The position numbers were made by a program, and so were the translations under genes. The notes under the pieces were generated by a model. It searched no databases and had not been told where the DNA came from. It was given only the letters and a program-made list of their open reading frames with translations. This document shows positions 8,708 through 15,993 of a stretch of 33,661 nucleotides of DNA, one piece after another. Source of the stretch: an uncultured delta proteobacterium (lineage in GTDB: Bacteria > Myxococcota_A > Polyangia > Polyangiales > Polyangiaceae). The DNA lies in assembly GCA_903906315.1 (NCBI GenBank), contig CAIVJW010000200.1, positions 1-33,661 of the forward strand, written 5' to 3'. The stretch's first letter is position 1; every line of letters begins with the position of its first letter.

Positions 8708-9259
8708 ATGTCCGAGCCGACCTTCCGCGAGGTCTACGAGGAGCACTTCCGCTTCGTGTGGCGGTCGCTGCGCAGGCTCGGTGTGCCCGAGAGCGACGTC
8801 GCGGACGCAGTGCAAGACGTGTTCCTCGTCGTGCACCGGCGCCTCGGCGACTTCGAAGGACGATCCAAGGTGAGCACCTGGCTGTACGGCATCTCGCTGC
8901 GCGTGGCGCGCGACCGCAAGCGCTCCGCGTTCGTGCGGCGCAACGCGTCCGACGACGAGCCGATCGAGGACCGCGTCGACGATCGCGCCGACGTCGGTGC
9001 CGAGGCCGAGCGCCGCCAGGGCCTCGCCGTGCTCGAGGCGATGCTCGACGAGCTGTCGCTCGACCAGCGCGCGGTGTTCACGCTCTTCGAGCTCGACGGG
9101 CTCTCCAGCGAGGCGATCGCCGAGCTCTGCGAGATCCCGATAGGGACGGTGTACTCGCGGCTGCGCCTCGCGCGCGAGGCGTTTCAGCGCTCGCTCGCGC
9201 GGCGGCAGGCACAAGACCAACACAGGCTCGCCCGGGTGGGCGCGGGAGGCGGCCGATGA
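8708..9259 (+). CDS. ECF RNA polymerase sigma factor
   Basis: 183-residue extracytoplasmic-function sigma factor. Region 2 (about residues 8-75) has FREVYEEHFRFVWRSLRRLG, DVADAVQDVFLVVHRRL and STWLYGISLRVARD, the DNA-melting/-10-reading part. Region 4 (about 115-170) has LDELSLDQRAVFTLFELDGLSSEAIAEL and IPIGTVYSRLRLARE, a helix-turn-helix for the -35. The two are joined by an acidic linker (DDEPIEDRVDDR), as usual in ECF factors. Its stop overlaps the start of the next gene by ATGA, the classic coupling of an ECF sigma to its regulator. The exported protein upstream and VWA lipoprotein downstream suggest an envelope-stress or cell-surface regulon. Confidence 0.95.
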   Translation: MSEPTFREVYEEHFRFVWRSLRRLGVPESDVADAVQDVFLVVHRRLGDFEGRSKVSTWLYGISLRVARDRKRSAFVRRNASDDEPIEDRVDDRADVGAEAERRQGLAVLEAMLDELSLDQRAVFTLFELDGLSSEAIAELCEIPIGTVYSRLRLAREAFQRSLARRQAQDQHRLARVGAGGGR

Positions 9260-10167
9260 ACGCGCCGAAGCGATGGCTCGATGGGGGCGGATCGCCCGAG
9301 ACGCGCGACGTCCTGCGTGCGGGGCTCGAGCTGGAGCCTCCGCCGGGGGCGAGCGACGCCGTCTGGGGGGCGATCGCGGCGAAGATCGGCCCGGTCGGCG
9401 GCGGGGGAGGCGGCGGCGGGCCGGCCGACCCGGCCACGAGCGCCGTCACCACCAAGGCCGCCGGCGTCGCGAAGGCGGCCGGGTCGGCGAAGGCCGCGGG
9501 CCTCGCGACGGCGGGCCTCGTCAAGTCGCTGTTCGCCGGCGCGGCCGTCGCCGGTCTCGGCCTCGCCGCGTACTCGGTGGCCGTCCCCGCGGGCCCCGCG
9601 CGCGTCGATCCGGCCGCGGTCGCGATCGCCCCGCCGGCCGCGCCGCCCGCGATCGCGGCGCCGCCCGCCCGCGCGCCCGCCGTCGTCGACCCCGGTCGCG
9701 ACCCGGACCCCGCGCCGGTCGCGGCGAAATCGGCAGCGATTCCGGCCGATCCAGCGGTCGTCCGCGCCCCCTCGCCCCTCGACCGTGCCGGCGCCGGCGC
9801 CGCGCCCTCGGGCGACGCGCGCCCCGCCGCCAACCCCCCGCCTCCCGTCGCGACGGACGAGGGGGCCGGCGGGGCGGCCGCCGTCGCGCGCGCCGAGCGT
9901 GCCAGTCGCCTCCGCGAGGAGAGCCAGATGGTCGGCGAGGCCCGCGCGCTCCTGCGGAGCGGCCAGTCGCTCGCCGCGCTCCACCAGCTCGATCAGGCCC
10001 GCGCCCGCTTCCCGGGCGGCATGCTCGGCCAGGAGCGCGAGGCCCTCGCGATCGAGGCGCTGTCGCAGAGCGGCCAGCGCGCCGCCGCTCGCGAGCGGGC
10101 CGCCGCCTTCCTTCGCGCGTACCCCTCGAGCCCCCACGCGACGCGGATGGAATCGTTCGCGGAGTGA
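9256..10167 (+). CDS. Putative membrane anti-sigma partner with TPR-like C-terminus
   Basis: 303 residues, start ATG overlapping the sigma factor stop (ATGA). Residues 1-45 form a short cytoplasmic part (MNAPKRWLDGG...DAVWGAIAAKIG), followed by a poly-Gly tract and an Ala/Lys-rich stretch. One TM helix sits near residues 91-110. A long Pro/Ala periplasmic linker leads to a helical C-terminal region (about 215-303: EARALLRSGQSLAALHQLDQARARFP...) that looks like two TPR or YbgF-like repeats. No zinc HxxxCxxC anti-sigma motif is present. Role as anti-sigma is inferred from coupling, topology and common myxobacterial organisation, not from a catalytic or binding signature. The gene is followed by a dyad symmetry at 10170-10185. 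Confidence 0.7.
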   Translation: MNAPKRWLDGGGSPETRDVLRAGLELEPPPGASDAVWGAIAAKIGPVGGGGGGGGPADPATSAVTTKAAGVAKAAGSAKAAGLATAGLVKSLFAGAAVAGLGLAAYSVAVPAGPARVDPAAVAIAPPAAPPAIAAPPARAPAVVDPGRDPDPAPVAAKSAAIPADPAVVRAPSPLDRAGAGAAPSGDARPAANPPPPVATDEGAGGAAAVARAERASRLREESQMVGEARALLRSGQSLAALHQLDQARARFPGGMLGQEREALAIEALSQSGQRAAARERAAAFLRAYPSSPHATRMESFAE

Positions 10168-10169
10168 CG

Positions 10170-10185
10170 ATCACGATTTCGTGAT
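10170..10185. promoter_or_regulatory. Inverted repeat ATCACGA-TT-TCGTGAT
   Basis: Perfect 7-bp arms separated by 2 bp, beginning 2 nt after the stop of the anti-sigma-like gene and ending 53 bp before ATG 10239. It is AT-richer than the surroundings and has the size of a dimeric regulator's operator. As RNA it could also form a 6-bp stem with loop ATTT, a weak terminator. Confidence 0.45.
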
Positions 10186-10238
10186 GGCAGCGCCCGCTGC
10201 CCCCCACACACCGATCAAGCCCCAAGGAGGCGCCCGTC

Positions 10239-12182
10239 ATGCACCATCCTCTCCGCCGCTCCACGTCCGCGCTCGCCCTCTTCGCCGTCGTCGGCCTCAT
10301 CGGCTGCGACTCCAACGTCACCAGCGTCGGCGCCGAGACGACGACGGGCGGTGGCACCACCGGGTATACGACGACCAGCACGGGCCAGGGCGGCGCCGGC
10401 CAGGGCGGCGGCGCGCAGGGCGGCGGCTCCAGCACGGGCGGCGCCGGTCAGGGCGGCGCGGCTCCGGTCGGCCTCGTGAACAAGGTCGACATCCTGTTCG
10501 CGATCGACAACTCGCGATCCATGGCCGACAAGCAGGCGATCCTCTCGCGCGCGATTCCCGATCTCGTCAATCGCCTCGTCAACCCGTACTGCGTCGACGT
10601 CAACGGCGTCGCCATCGCCGAGCAGCCCGCGGGCCCGCTCGACCCGTGCCCCAACCTGACGACGCGCGAGTTCGCGCCCGTGGTCGACTTCCACCTCGGC
10701 ATCGTGACCTCCAGCCTCGGCGGCCACGGCTCCGACGCGTGCCCCGACGTGACCAAGGACTCGTGCGACGCGGCCGACAACACGACCAACAACGACCACG
10801 GTCACCTCGTCACGCGGCTCGACCCCTACGGCAATGGCACGGTCACGACCTACCAGAACCAGGGCTTCCTCGCCTGGGATCCAGGCCAGAAGATGAACCC
10901 GCCGGGCCAGAAGGACGTGAGCGCGCTCGTCGGGTCGGTCAAGGGCATCGTCGAGGGCGTGGGCCAGATCGGCTGCGGCTTCGAGTCGCAGCTCGAGGGC
11001 TGGTACCGCTTCCTCGTCGACCCGGAGCCGTACGAGAGCATCGCCGTCGTCGGCGGCAAGGCCACGCCCACGGGCATCGATCAGAACGTCCTCGCCCAGC
11101 GCGCGGCCTTCCTGCGCCCCGACTCCCTGCTCGCCGTCATCATGCTGACGGACGAGAACGACTGTTCGGTCAACGAGTCGGGCCAGTTCTACCTTGCCAA
11201 TCAGCTGGCGAGCGCGAATGGCACCCCGTTCCACCTGCCGCGCGCCCGGTCGGAGTGCGCGAAGGACCCGAACGACCCGTGCTGCATGTCGTGCGGCCAG
11301 GCGCAGGGCAACTGCCCGGCCGACCCCGAGTGCGACAAGGGCCCCGGCGACGACGCGTCCGACCCGATCAACCTGCGCTGCTGGGACCAGAAGCGCCGCT
11401 TTGGTATCGACTTCCTCTACCCGACGGACCGCTACGTGCAGGCCCTCAGCTCGCCGCAGATCGCCAATCGCGCCGGTGACCTCGTCGCGAACCCGATCTT
11501 CACCGATCTCTCCAAGAGCGGCGCCACGGTCCGCGACCCCGGCCTCGTCTTCCTCCAGGGCATCGTCGGCGTGCCGTGGCAGGACGTCGCCCGCGACCCG
11601 AAGGACCTCGGCAAGGGCTTCATGCCGGCGGGCGACCTCAACGCGCTGGAGGGCGGGCCGCGGTGGCACGCGATCCTCGGCGACCCGGCGACGGGCGTGA
11701 AGCCGACCGACCCGCTGATGCAGGAGTCCGAGGTCCCCCGCCAAGGGCAGAACCCCGTCACGGGCGACGCGCTGGTGCCCCCGAGCGTCGGCCCCGGGTC
11801 GAACCCGATCAACGGCCACGAGCACGAGAAGGCCGCGGGCGGCGACCTCCAGTACGCATGCGTCTTCCCGCTGCTCCCCGGGACGGAGCGCGACTGCACG
11901 GCGGCGTGCACCGGGGCCTGCGACTGCCAGGACGAGGCGAACCAGAACCCGCTCTGCGACGCGAACCCGAGCGACTCGGGCAAGCCGACGAAGCAGGCGA
12001 TGGCGAAGGCGTACCCGAGCCTGCGTGAGCTCGCGGTCCTGAAGGGCCTGGGGACGAACGCCGTCGTCACCTCGATTTGCCCCGCGCAGGTCACCGACGC
12101 CACGGCCCGCGACTACGCCTATCGCCCCGCGATGCGCGCCTTCGTCGAGGCCGCCCAGACCCGCCTGAAGAAGGCCGAGTAG
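10239..12182 (+). CDS. VWA-domain surface lipoprotein with GQGG linker
   Basis: 647-residue exported lipoprotein. The signal peptide ends in the lipobox GLIGC (C23). Residues about 30-75 are a Gly/Gln/Thr-rich flexible linker with GQGG repeats. A von Willebrand A-type fold follows, with a MIDAS motif D90-x-S92-x-S94 in FAIDNSRSM. The C-terminal 300 residues are Cys-rich (CCMSCGQ, NCPADPEC, DCTAACTGACDC), implying disulfides outside the cytoplasm. The family is typical of Polyangiales and probably mediates metal-dependent binding at the cell surface; the ligand is unknown. A strong AAGGAGG at 10224-10230 lies 8 nt before ATG 10239. It is the last gene of the sigma factor module, 71 bp after the anti-sigma-like gene. 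Confidence 0.85.
   Translation: MHHPLRRSTSALALFAVVGLIGCDSNVTSVGAETTTGGGTTGYTTTSTGQGGAGQGGGAQGGGSSTGGAGQGGAAPVGLVNKVDILFAIDNSRSMADKQAILSRAIPDLVNRLVNPYCVDVNGVAIAEQPAGPLDPCPNLTTREFAPVVDFHLGIVTSSLGGHGSDACPDVTKDSCDAADNTTNNDHGHLVTRLDPYGNGTVTTYQNQGFLAWDPGQKMNPPGQKDVSALVGSVKGIVEGVGQIGCGFESQLEGWYRFLVDPEPYESIAVVGGKATPTGIDQNVLAQRAAFLRPDSLLAVIMLTDENDCSVNESGQFYLANQLASANGTPFHLPRARSECAKDPNDPCCMSCGQAQGNCPADPECDKGPGDDASDPINLRCWDQKRRFGIDFLYPTDRYVQALSSPQIANRAGDLVANPIFTDLSKSGATVRDPGLVFLQGIVGVPWQDVARDPKDLGKGFMPAGDLNALEGGPRWHAILGDPATGVKPTDPLMQESEVPRQGQNPVTGDALVPPSVGPGSNPINGHEHEKAAGGDLQYACVFPLLPGTERDCTAACTGACDCQDEANQNPLCDANPSDSGKPTKQAMAKAYPSLRELAVLKGLGTNAVVTSICPAQVTDATARDYAYRPAMRAFVEAAQTRLKKAE
10344..10461 (+). repeat. 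Gly-rich linker-coding repeat (GQGG)
   Basis: Degenerate repeats of ggccagggcggcgc type encode GQGGAGQGGGAQGGG and similar. Near-identical coding recurs in the partial lipoprotein at 33490-33661. Confidence 0.7.
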
Positions 12183-12204
12183 CCGCCGCCTTCCTCGCGG
12201 CGCG

Positions 12205-12233
12205 GAGGCCGGGCTCCCTCGGGGCCCGGCCTC
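12205..12233. terminator. Bidirectional terminator-like hairpin
   Basis: A perfect 10-bp stem GAGGCCGGGC / GCCCGGCCTC (12205-12214 and 12224-12233) with a 9-nt loop lies between the convergent ends of the VWA lipoprotein (12182) and the PRPP synthetase-like gene (12241). No U-tract follows, as is common in very GC-rich bacteria. Confidence 0.65.
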
Positions 12234-12240
12234 GACGCGT

Positions 12241-13170
12241 TCAGGTCCGCGCCACTTCCTGCGCGAGCAGCTCCACCACCGATCCGATCGCGCCGGGCTC
12301 GCCCGCGAGGGCCTGACTGCCAGGGTGCGAGTCCGTCCCCCCGATCGTCGCGAAGACCCCGGCCTTTCGGATCACGTCGAGCGAGTCGCCCGGCAGGACG
12401 AGGTGGGTCGCGATGGCGTGCACGCGCGTCGCGCCGGCCCCGAGGTAGGCGCGCCCGGCCTGCAGCAGCGTGCCGCCGGTGCGGATCATGTCGTCGTAGA
12501 TCACGACCTCGCGGCCGCGCACGTCGGCGTTCACGCCCGTCACCGACAGCTTGCCCGAGTCGCTCTCGCGCTTCTTGTAGACGAAGGCCGGCTCGACCCC
12601 GAGCGTGCGCGCCAGGCTCTGCACCCATTTCGCGCGCCCGGCGTCCGTCGCGCCGAGCAGGTAGGGGCGGTCGCCTATCAGGGCGCGGATCGCCCCGGTG
12701 ATCACGGGGGCGCCGTAGAGGTGCCGAGTGACGTGGCTGTCGCCGAAGTAGAACTCGATGCCGTCGGTGTGGAGATCGAAGAGGAACACGCGATTGCCGG
12801 CCTCGCACGGCGGGATGGCCGAGATGAGGAGCGCGCGCGACTTGGCCGTGACGACCTCGCCGGGCAGGACGGCCCGCTCCATCGTCGAGTAGCCGAAGTA
12901 GGGCATGACGAGCGACATCGACCGCGCGCCGGCGCGCGCCAGGGCGCAGCCGAGGTCGAAGATCTCGAGCCAGTCGCTCTCGCGCGGCGTCCCGCCGAGC
13001 ACGACGACGTTGCGACCCCAGCAGTCGTCGGCGAGGCGGAGGTAGCGCTCGCCGTCCGGGAAGCTCTTGCGGATGACCGTGCCCCGGTCGAAGTCGCCCG
13101 CGGCGAGGAACCGGTCCTCGAGGTACGCATAGGAGGGGATGGTGAGCAGGAGCTTCTTCCGGGAGGGCAT
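12241..13170 (-). CDS. prs: Ribose-phosphate pyrophosphokinase, divergent type
   Basis: 309 residues. Expected reaction: ATP + ribose 5-phosphate to PRPP + AMP, feeding nucleotide, histidine and tryptophan synthesis. Family signs are FPDGE (38-42), a metal-site DLH (D132-H134), and the PRPP loop VVIYDDMIRTGGTL (about 223-236). The flexible-loop segment is unusual: PYFGYSTMERA...GEVVTAK replaces the bacterial class I YARQDRK, and LFDLHTDGIEFYFGD replaces VDLHAAQIQGFF. These features, including T-S/M-ER and the FYFGD ending, are closer to plant class II PRPP synthetases, which do not need phosphate and accept other nucleotide donors. Activity is likely but class is inferred. It is divergent from phosphofructokinase with a 113 bp gap. 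Confidence 0.85.
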   Translation of the reverse strand: MPSRKKLLLTIPSYAYLEDRFLAAGDFDRGTVIRKSFPDGERYLRLADDCWGRNVVVLGGTPRESDWLEIFDLGCALARAGARSMSLVMPYFGYSTMERAVLPGEVVTAKSRALLISAIPPCEAGNRVFLFDLHTDGIEFYFGDSHVTRHLYGAPVITGAIRALIGDRPYLLGATDAGRAKWVQSLARTLGVEPAFVYKKRESDSGKLSVTGVNADVRGREVVIYDDMIRTGGTLLQAGRAYLGAGATRVHAIATHLVLPGDSLDVIRKAGVFATIGGTDSHPGSQALAGEPGAIGSVVELLAQEVART

Positions 13171-13179
13171 CGGGGCGAG

Positions 13180-13185
13180 AGGCTA
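13180..13185 (-). promoter_or_regulatory. Possible -10 element (TAGCCT) of prs
   Basis: On the minus strand, GGT-TAGCCT ends 9 nt before the prs start codon, and no Shine-Dalgarno is present. A start point about 7 nt downstream would give an almost leaderless mRNA. Confidence 0.35.
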
Positions 13186-13283
13186 ACCGAAATCCTCGAG
13201 CGCGCGCGGGCGCCGGGCGACGCGCCCGCGCTTGCCGCCTCCGCCCGTCCGCGCGAAGGTTCGCGTCCCCCCCAGGAGGAGCG

Positions 13284-14648
13284 ATGCTCACCCCCAAAGC
13301 CCTCGAGATCCGGTCGCTCGGTGAGCGCGCGGTCGCTTCACCCCTCGGTCTGTCGACGCGCGCCGGCGACGAGATCGCCGACTACGTCCCCGATCGCGCG
13401 CGCGTGCTCTACCAGAGCGAGGTCCTCGACGGCGAGGAGCCCGACGCCTCGCTCCGCTTCGAGAAGGCGGGCCCGCGCGAGCACATCTTCTTCGACCCGC
13501 GCGCCACCCGCGCGGCGATCGTGACGTGCGGCGGCCTCTGCCCGGGCCTCAACAACGTCATCCGCTCGATGGTGCTCGAGCTGCACTACAAATACCGCGT
13601 GTCCGAGGTCGTCGGCTTTCGCTACGGCTACCAGGGCCTCGGCCCGAACGCGCTGCCGCCGGTGCGCCTCACGCCCGACTTCGTCCGCCACATCCACACC
13701 GCGGGCGGCAGCGCGCTCGGCACGAGCCGCGGCGCCGAGGCGCCCGCCGTCATGGTCGACACGCTCGAGCGCAACGGCGTAAACGTGCTGTTCGCGATCG
13801 GCGGCGACGGCACCCTGCGCGGCGCGCACGCGATCCACGAGGAGATCACCCGCCGCAACCTGAGCATCGCCGTCGTCGGCGTGCCGAAGACGATCGACAA
13901 CGACGTCGCCTACGTCGACAAGACCTTCGGCTTCGACACGGCCGTCGAGGTCGCCCGCCTCGCCATCGACGGTGCCCACACCGAGGCCGTCAGCGCCCAC
14001 AACGGCATCGGCCTGGTCAAGGTCATGGGCCGCGACGCGGGGTTCATCGCCGCCTCGGCGACGCTCGCGAGCCTCGAGGTCAACTTCTGCCTGATCCCCG
14101 AGGTCTACTTCGATCTCGAGGGCCCGCGCGGCCTCTACGCCGCGCTCGAGCACCGCCTCGCCGAGCGTGCCCACGCGCTCATCGTGGTCGCCGAGGGCTG
14201 CGCCCGCACGATGGGCGTCGACGCGGCCGTCGACGAGTCCGGCAACGCGCGCTACTCGGGCGGCGACGTCGACGTCGGCGCGGCGCTCCGCGACTCGATC
14301 GTCAAGGCGTTCAAGGCGCGCAAGCTCGCCGTCACCGTGAAGTACATCGACCCGAGCTACATGATCCGCAGCGTCCCCGCGAACGCGAGCGACTCGATCT
14401 TCTGCGACATCCTCGCGCGCCACGCGGTCCACGCCGGCATGGCCGGCAAGACGGACCTCGTCATCGGCCGCTGGAACGGCGTCTTCACGCACGTGCCCCT
14501 GTCGCTCGTCACGGCCGAGCGCAAGACGGTCGACCCCGACGGCCCGCTCTGGCTCGCGGTCAGCGAGACGACCGGGCAGCCCTCGCTCTCGAACACCTCG
14601 GTGTCCATGCGCGTCCGCGCCCGTGGGCGATCGGATTCGAGCGCGTGA
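13284..14648 (+). CDS. pfkA: ATP-dependent 6-phosphofructokinase (PPi-PFK-like group)
   Basis: 454 residues, longer than E. coli PfkA (320) because of an N-terminal extension of about 75 residues, as in plant and trypanosomatid PFKs. Glycolytic phosphorylation of fructose 6-phosphate is expected. Visible sites are CGGLCPGLN (nucleotide loop, near residue 78), GGDGT with D175-G176, PKTIDND with K202 and catalytic D205, and MGRDAGFIA. The G176/K202 pair is diagnostic: Gly at the first position indicates ATP use, whereas Lys at the second is normally found in PPi enzymes. The combination is known from ATP-dependent trypanosome PFK. AGGAGGA at 13274-13280 sits 3 nt before ATG. It is coupled by GTGA to the following EI24-like gene. 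Confidence 0.92.
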   Translation: MLTPKALEIRSLGERAVASPLGLSTRAGDEIADYVPDRARVLYQSEVLDGEEPDASLRFEKAGPREHIFFDPRATRAAIVTCGGLCPGLNNVIRSMVLELHYKYRVSEVVGFRYGYQGLGPNALPPVRLTPDFVRHIHTAGGSALGTSRGAEAPAVMVDTLERNGVNVLFAIGGDGTLRGAHAIHEEITRRNLSIAVVGVPKTIDNDVAYVDKTFGFDTAVEVARLAIDGAHTEAVSAHNGIGLVKVMGRDAGFIAASATLASLEVNFCLIPEVYFDLEGPRGLYAALEHRLAERAHALIVVAEGCARTMGVDAAVDESGNARYSGGDVDVGAALRDSIVKAFKARKLAVTVKYIDPSYMIRSVPANASDSIFCDILARHAVHAGMAGKTDLVIGRWNGVFTHVPLSLVTAERKTVDPDGPLWLAVSETTGQPSLSNTSVSMRVRARGRSDSSA

Positions 14649-15439
14649 CGCTCCCCCGGCGCGCCCCGGTCGCGGCTCCCGGCTTCCTCCACGGCGCGCG
14701 CGCGCTCCTCGGCGGCTTCGGCTTCGTCCTGTCGCGCCCCGCGGTGTGGCCGCTCGCCGCGGTGCCGGTCGTCGTCGCCCTCGCGCTGACGACGGTGATC
14801 GCGACCGGCGGCGTCTCGCTCGCGTCGAGCCTCCTGCCGTCGATCGCCCTGCCCGCCGGCCTCGGCGCGTCGACCGCCGTCGGCGTCGTCGCCACCGTCC
14901 TGCGCTTCCTCGCGTACGTCGCGGTGGTGATCGTCGCCGCGGTCCTCGGCTTCGCCCTGTCGCAGCCGCTCTCGGGCTTCGCGCTCGAGGGCATCGTGCG
15001 CCGCGTCGAGGCCTCGATGGGCGCCCCGGCCTGGACTCCGCCGACGTTCCTCCAGGGCGTCGTGCGGTCGCTGCAGTCGGTGGTCGTCGCCTTGGCGTTC
15101 GGCGTCCCGATCTTCGGCGTGCTGATCGTGATTGGCCTCGTGGTCCCTGGCGCGGCCTTCGTCACCGTCCCGCTCAAGCTCCTCGCGACCGCGCTGCTCG
15201 CGGCGTGGGACCTCTGCGACTATCCGCTCTCGATCCGCGGCCTGCCGATGGATGAGCGCGTGCGCCGCGTGCGTCGCCACGCGCGCGCGATGGTCGGCTT
15301 CGGCTTCGGCATCGCGATCGTCGGCCTGATCCCCGGCGCGATCCTCTTCGTGCTCCCGGCCGGCGTCGCCGGCGCGGCGCGGCTGATGGTCGACCTCGAG
15401 CGCTGGGAGGCCGGCGCCGGCGGGGCGCCGCGGGCCTGA
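14645..15439 (+). CDS. EI24/CysZ-like membrane protein
   Basis: 264 residues from GTG 14645, which overlaps the phosphofructokinase stop (GTGA). Four to six hydrophobic segments are visible: GFVLSRPAVWPLAAVPVVV, VLRFLAYVAVVIVAAVLG, LAFGVPIFGVLIVIGLVV and GFGIAIVGLIPGAILFVLP. The segment WDLCDYPLSIRGLPMDERVRRVRRH between them is the typical Pro/charged cytoplasmic loop of the EI24 domain family, which includes the sulfate importer CysZ. The substrate here is unknown; no cysteine-biosynthesis genes are nearby. Translational coupling to pfkA implies coexpression. Confidence 0.78.
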   Translation: MTLPRRAPVAAPGFLHGARALLGGFGFVLSRPAVWPLAAVPVVVALALTTVIATGGVSLASSLLPSIALPAGLGASTAVGVVATVLRFLAYVAVVIVAAVLGFALSQPLSGFALEGIVRRVEASMGAPAWTPPTFLQGVVRSLQSVVVALAFGVPIFGVLIVIGLVVPGAAFVTVPLKLLATALLAAWDLCDYPLSIRGLPMDERVRRVRRHARAMVGFGFGIAIVGLIPGAILFVLPAGVAGAARLMVDLERWEAGAGGAPRA

Positions 15440-15481
15440 TCCCGATGCGCCGTCGGGCTCGCCCGATCGCCGCCCCCGTGC

Positions 15482-15487
15482 CAAGCT
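15482..15487 (+). promoter_or_regulatory. Possible -10 element (CAAGCT)
   Basis: TGC-CAAGCT ends 8 nt before ATG 15496 and resembles TGG-CAAGGT upstream of the lipoprotein at 28725. No Shine-Dalgarno is present. Confidence 0.25.
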
Positions 15488-15495
15488 CGCCGCCG

Positions 15496-15993
15496 ATGAC
15501 GCGCCTATCCCCACGCTCCGCCCTGAGCACGCTGATCACGCTGGTCACGCCGCTCACGCTGGTCACGCCGCTCACGCTGGTCACGCCGCTCACGCTGGCC
15601 GGCTGCGCCGCCGTCGAGAACACCGCCGCGGGCGCGCGCAGCGTCGCGGAGGAGACCTTCCAGGGCGCCGCGGAGGTGACGACCGATGCGTCGATCTCCT
15701 TCGCCATCGATGGCGGGCTGCTCGCCGACGACGTCGTGCGGTCGCGCGACATCCGCGTCACGACGAGCCACGGGGCCGTCACCCTCACGGGCACGCAGCC
15801 GACCCCGGAGGCGCGCGCGCACGCCGACGCCGTCGCCCGCCGCGTGCGGGGCGTCGTCTCGGTCCAGAACCAGATCGTCGTGCCGGGCGCCCCTCCGATG
15901 GGCGCGCCGCCGCCGCCGCAGGGCCCGATGATGCAGCCCGCCGCGCCGCCGCAGGGCCCGATGATGCAGCCCGCCGCGCCGCCGCCGATCTAG
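15496..15993 (+). CDS. BON-domain lipoprotein with repeat-bearing signal peptide
   Basis: 165 residues. The signal peptide contains three copies of LVTPLT before the lipobox LAGC (C37), which makes it unusually long. A BON domain follows (about residues 70-130: DGGLLADDVVRSRDIRVTTSHGAVTLTGTQPT...VRGVVSVQNQIVV), a small fold that binds phospholipid or partner proteins in OsmY and secretin-associated proteins. The C-terminus carries two exact 11-residue PPQGPMMQPAA repeats. Start ATG 15496 is preferred over ATG 15445 because it gives a normal short basic n-region. Its last 4 bp overlap the convergent lipid kinase. Role is probably outer-membrane maintenance, inferred from domain and localisation. 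Confidence 0.85.
   Translation: MTRLSPRSALSTLITLVTPLTLVTPLTLVTPLTLAGCAAVENTAAGARSVAEETFQGAAEVTTDASISFAIDGGLLADDVVRSRDIRVTTSHGAVTLTGTQPTPEARAHADAVARRVRGVVSVQNQIVVPGAPPMGAPPPPQGPMMQPAAPPQGPMMQPAAPPPI
15541..15594 (+). repeat. Three perfect 18-bp tandem repeats in a signal-peptide coding region
   Basis: The unit ctggtcacgccgctcacg repeats exactly three times (15541-15558, 15559-15576, 15577-15594), with a degenerate half unit just before. Each copy adds LVTPLT, so copy-number change keeps the frame and only changes h-region length. Confidence 0.98.
15913..15978 (+). repeat. Two perfect 33-bp tandem repeats at the C-terminus
   Basis: Units 15913-15945 and 15946-15978 are identical and encode PPQGPMMQPAA twice, near the end of the BON lipoprotein. 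Confidence 0.97.

Noticed and set aside
9397-9420. G-rich run as a G-quadruplex regulator
   Set aside because: It encodes a poly-Gly linker; quadruplex potential is expected anywhere in such GC-rich DNA.
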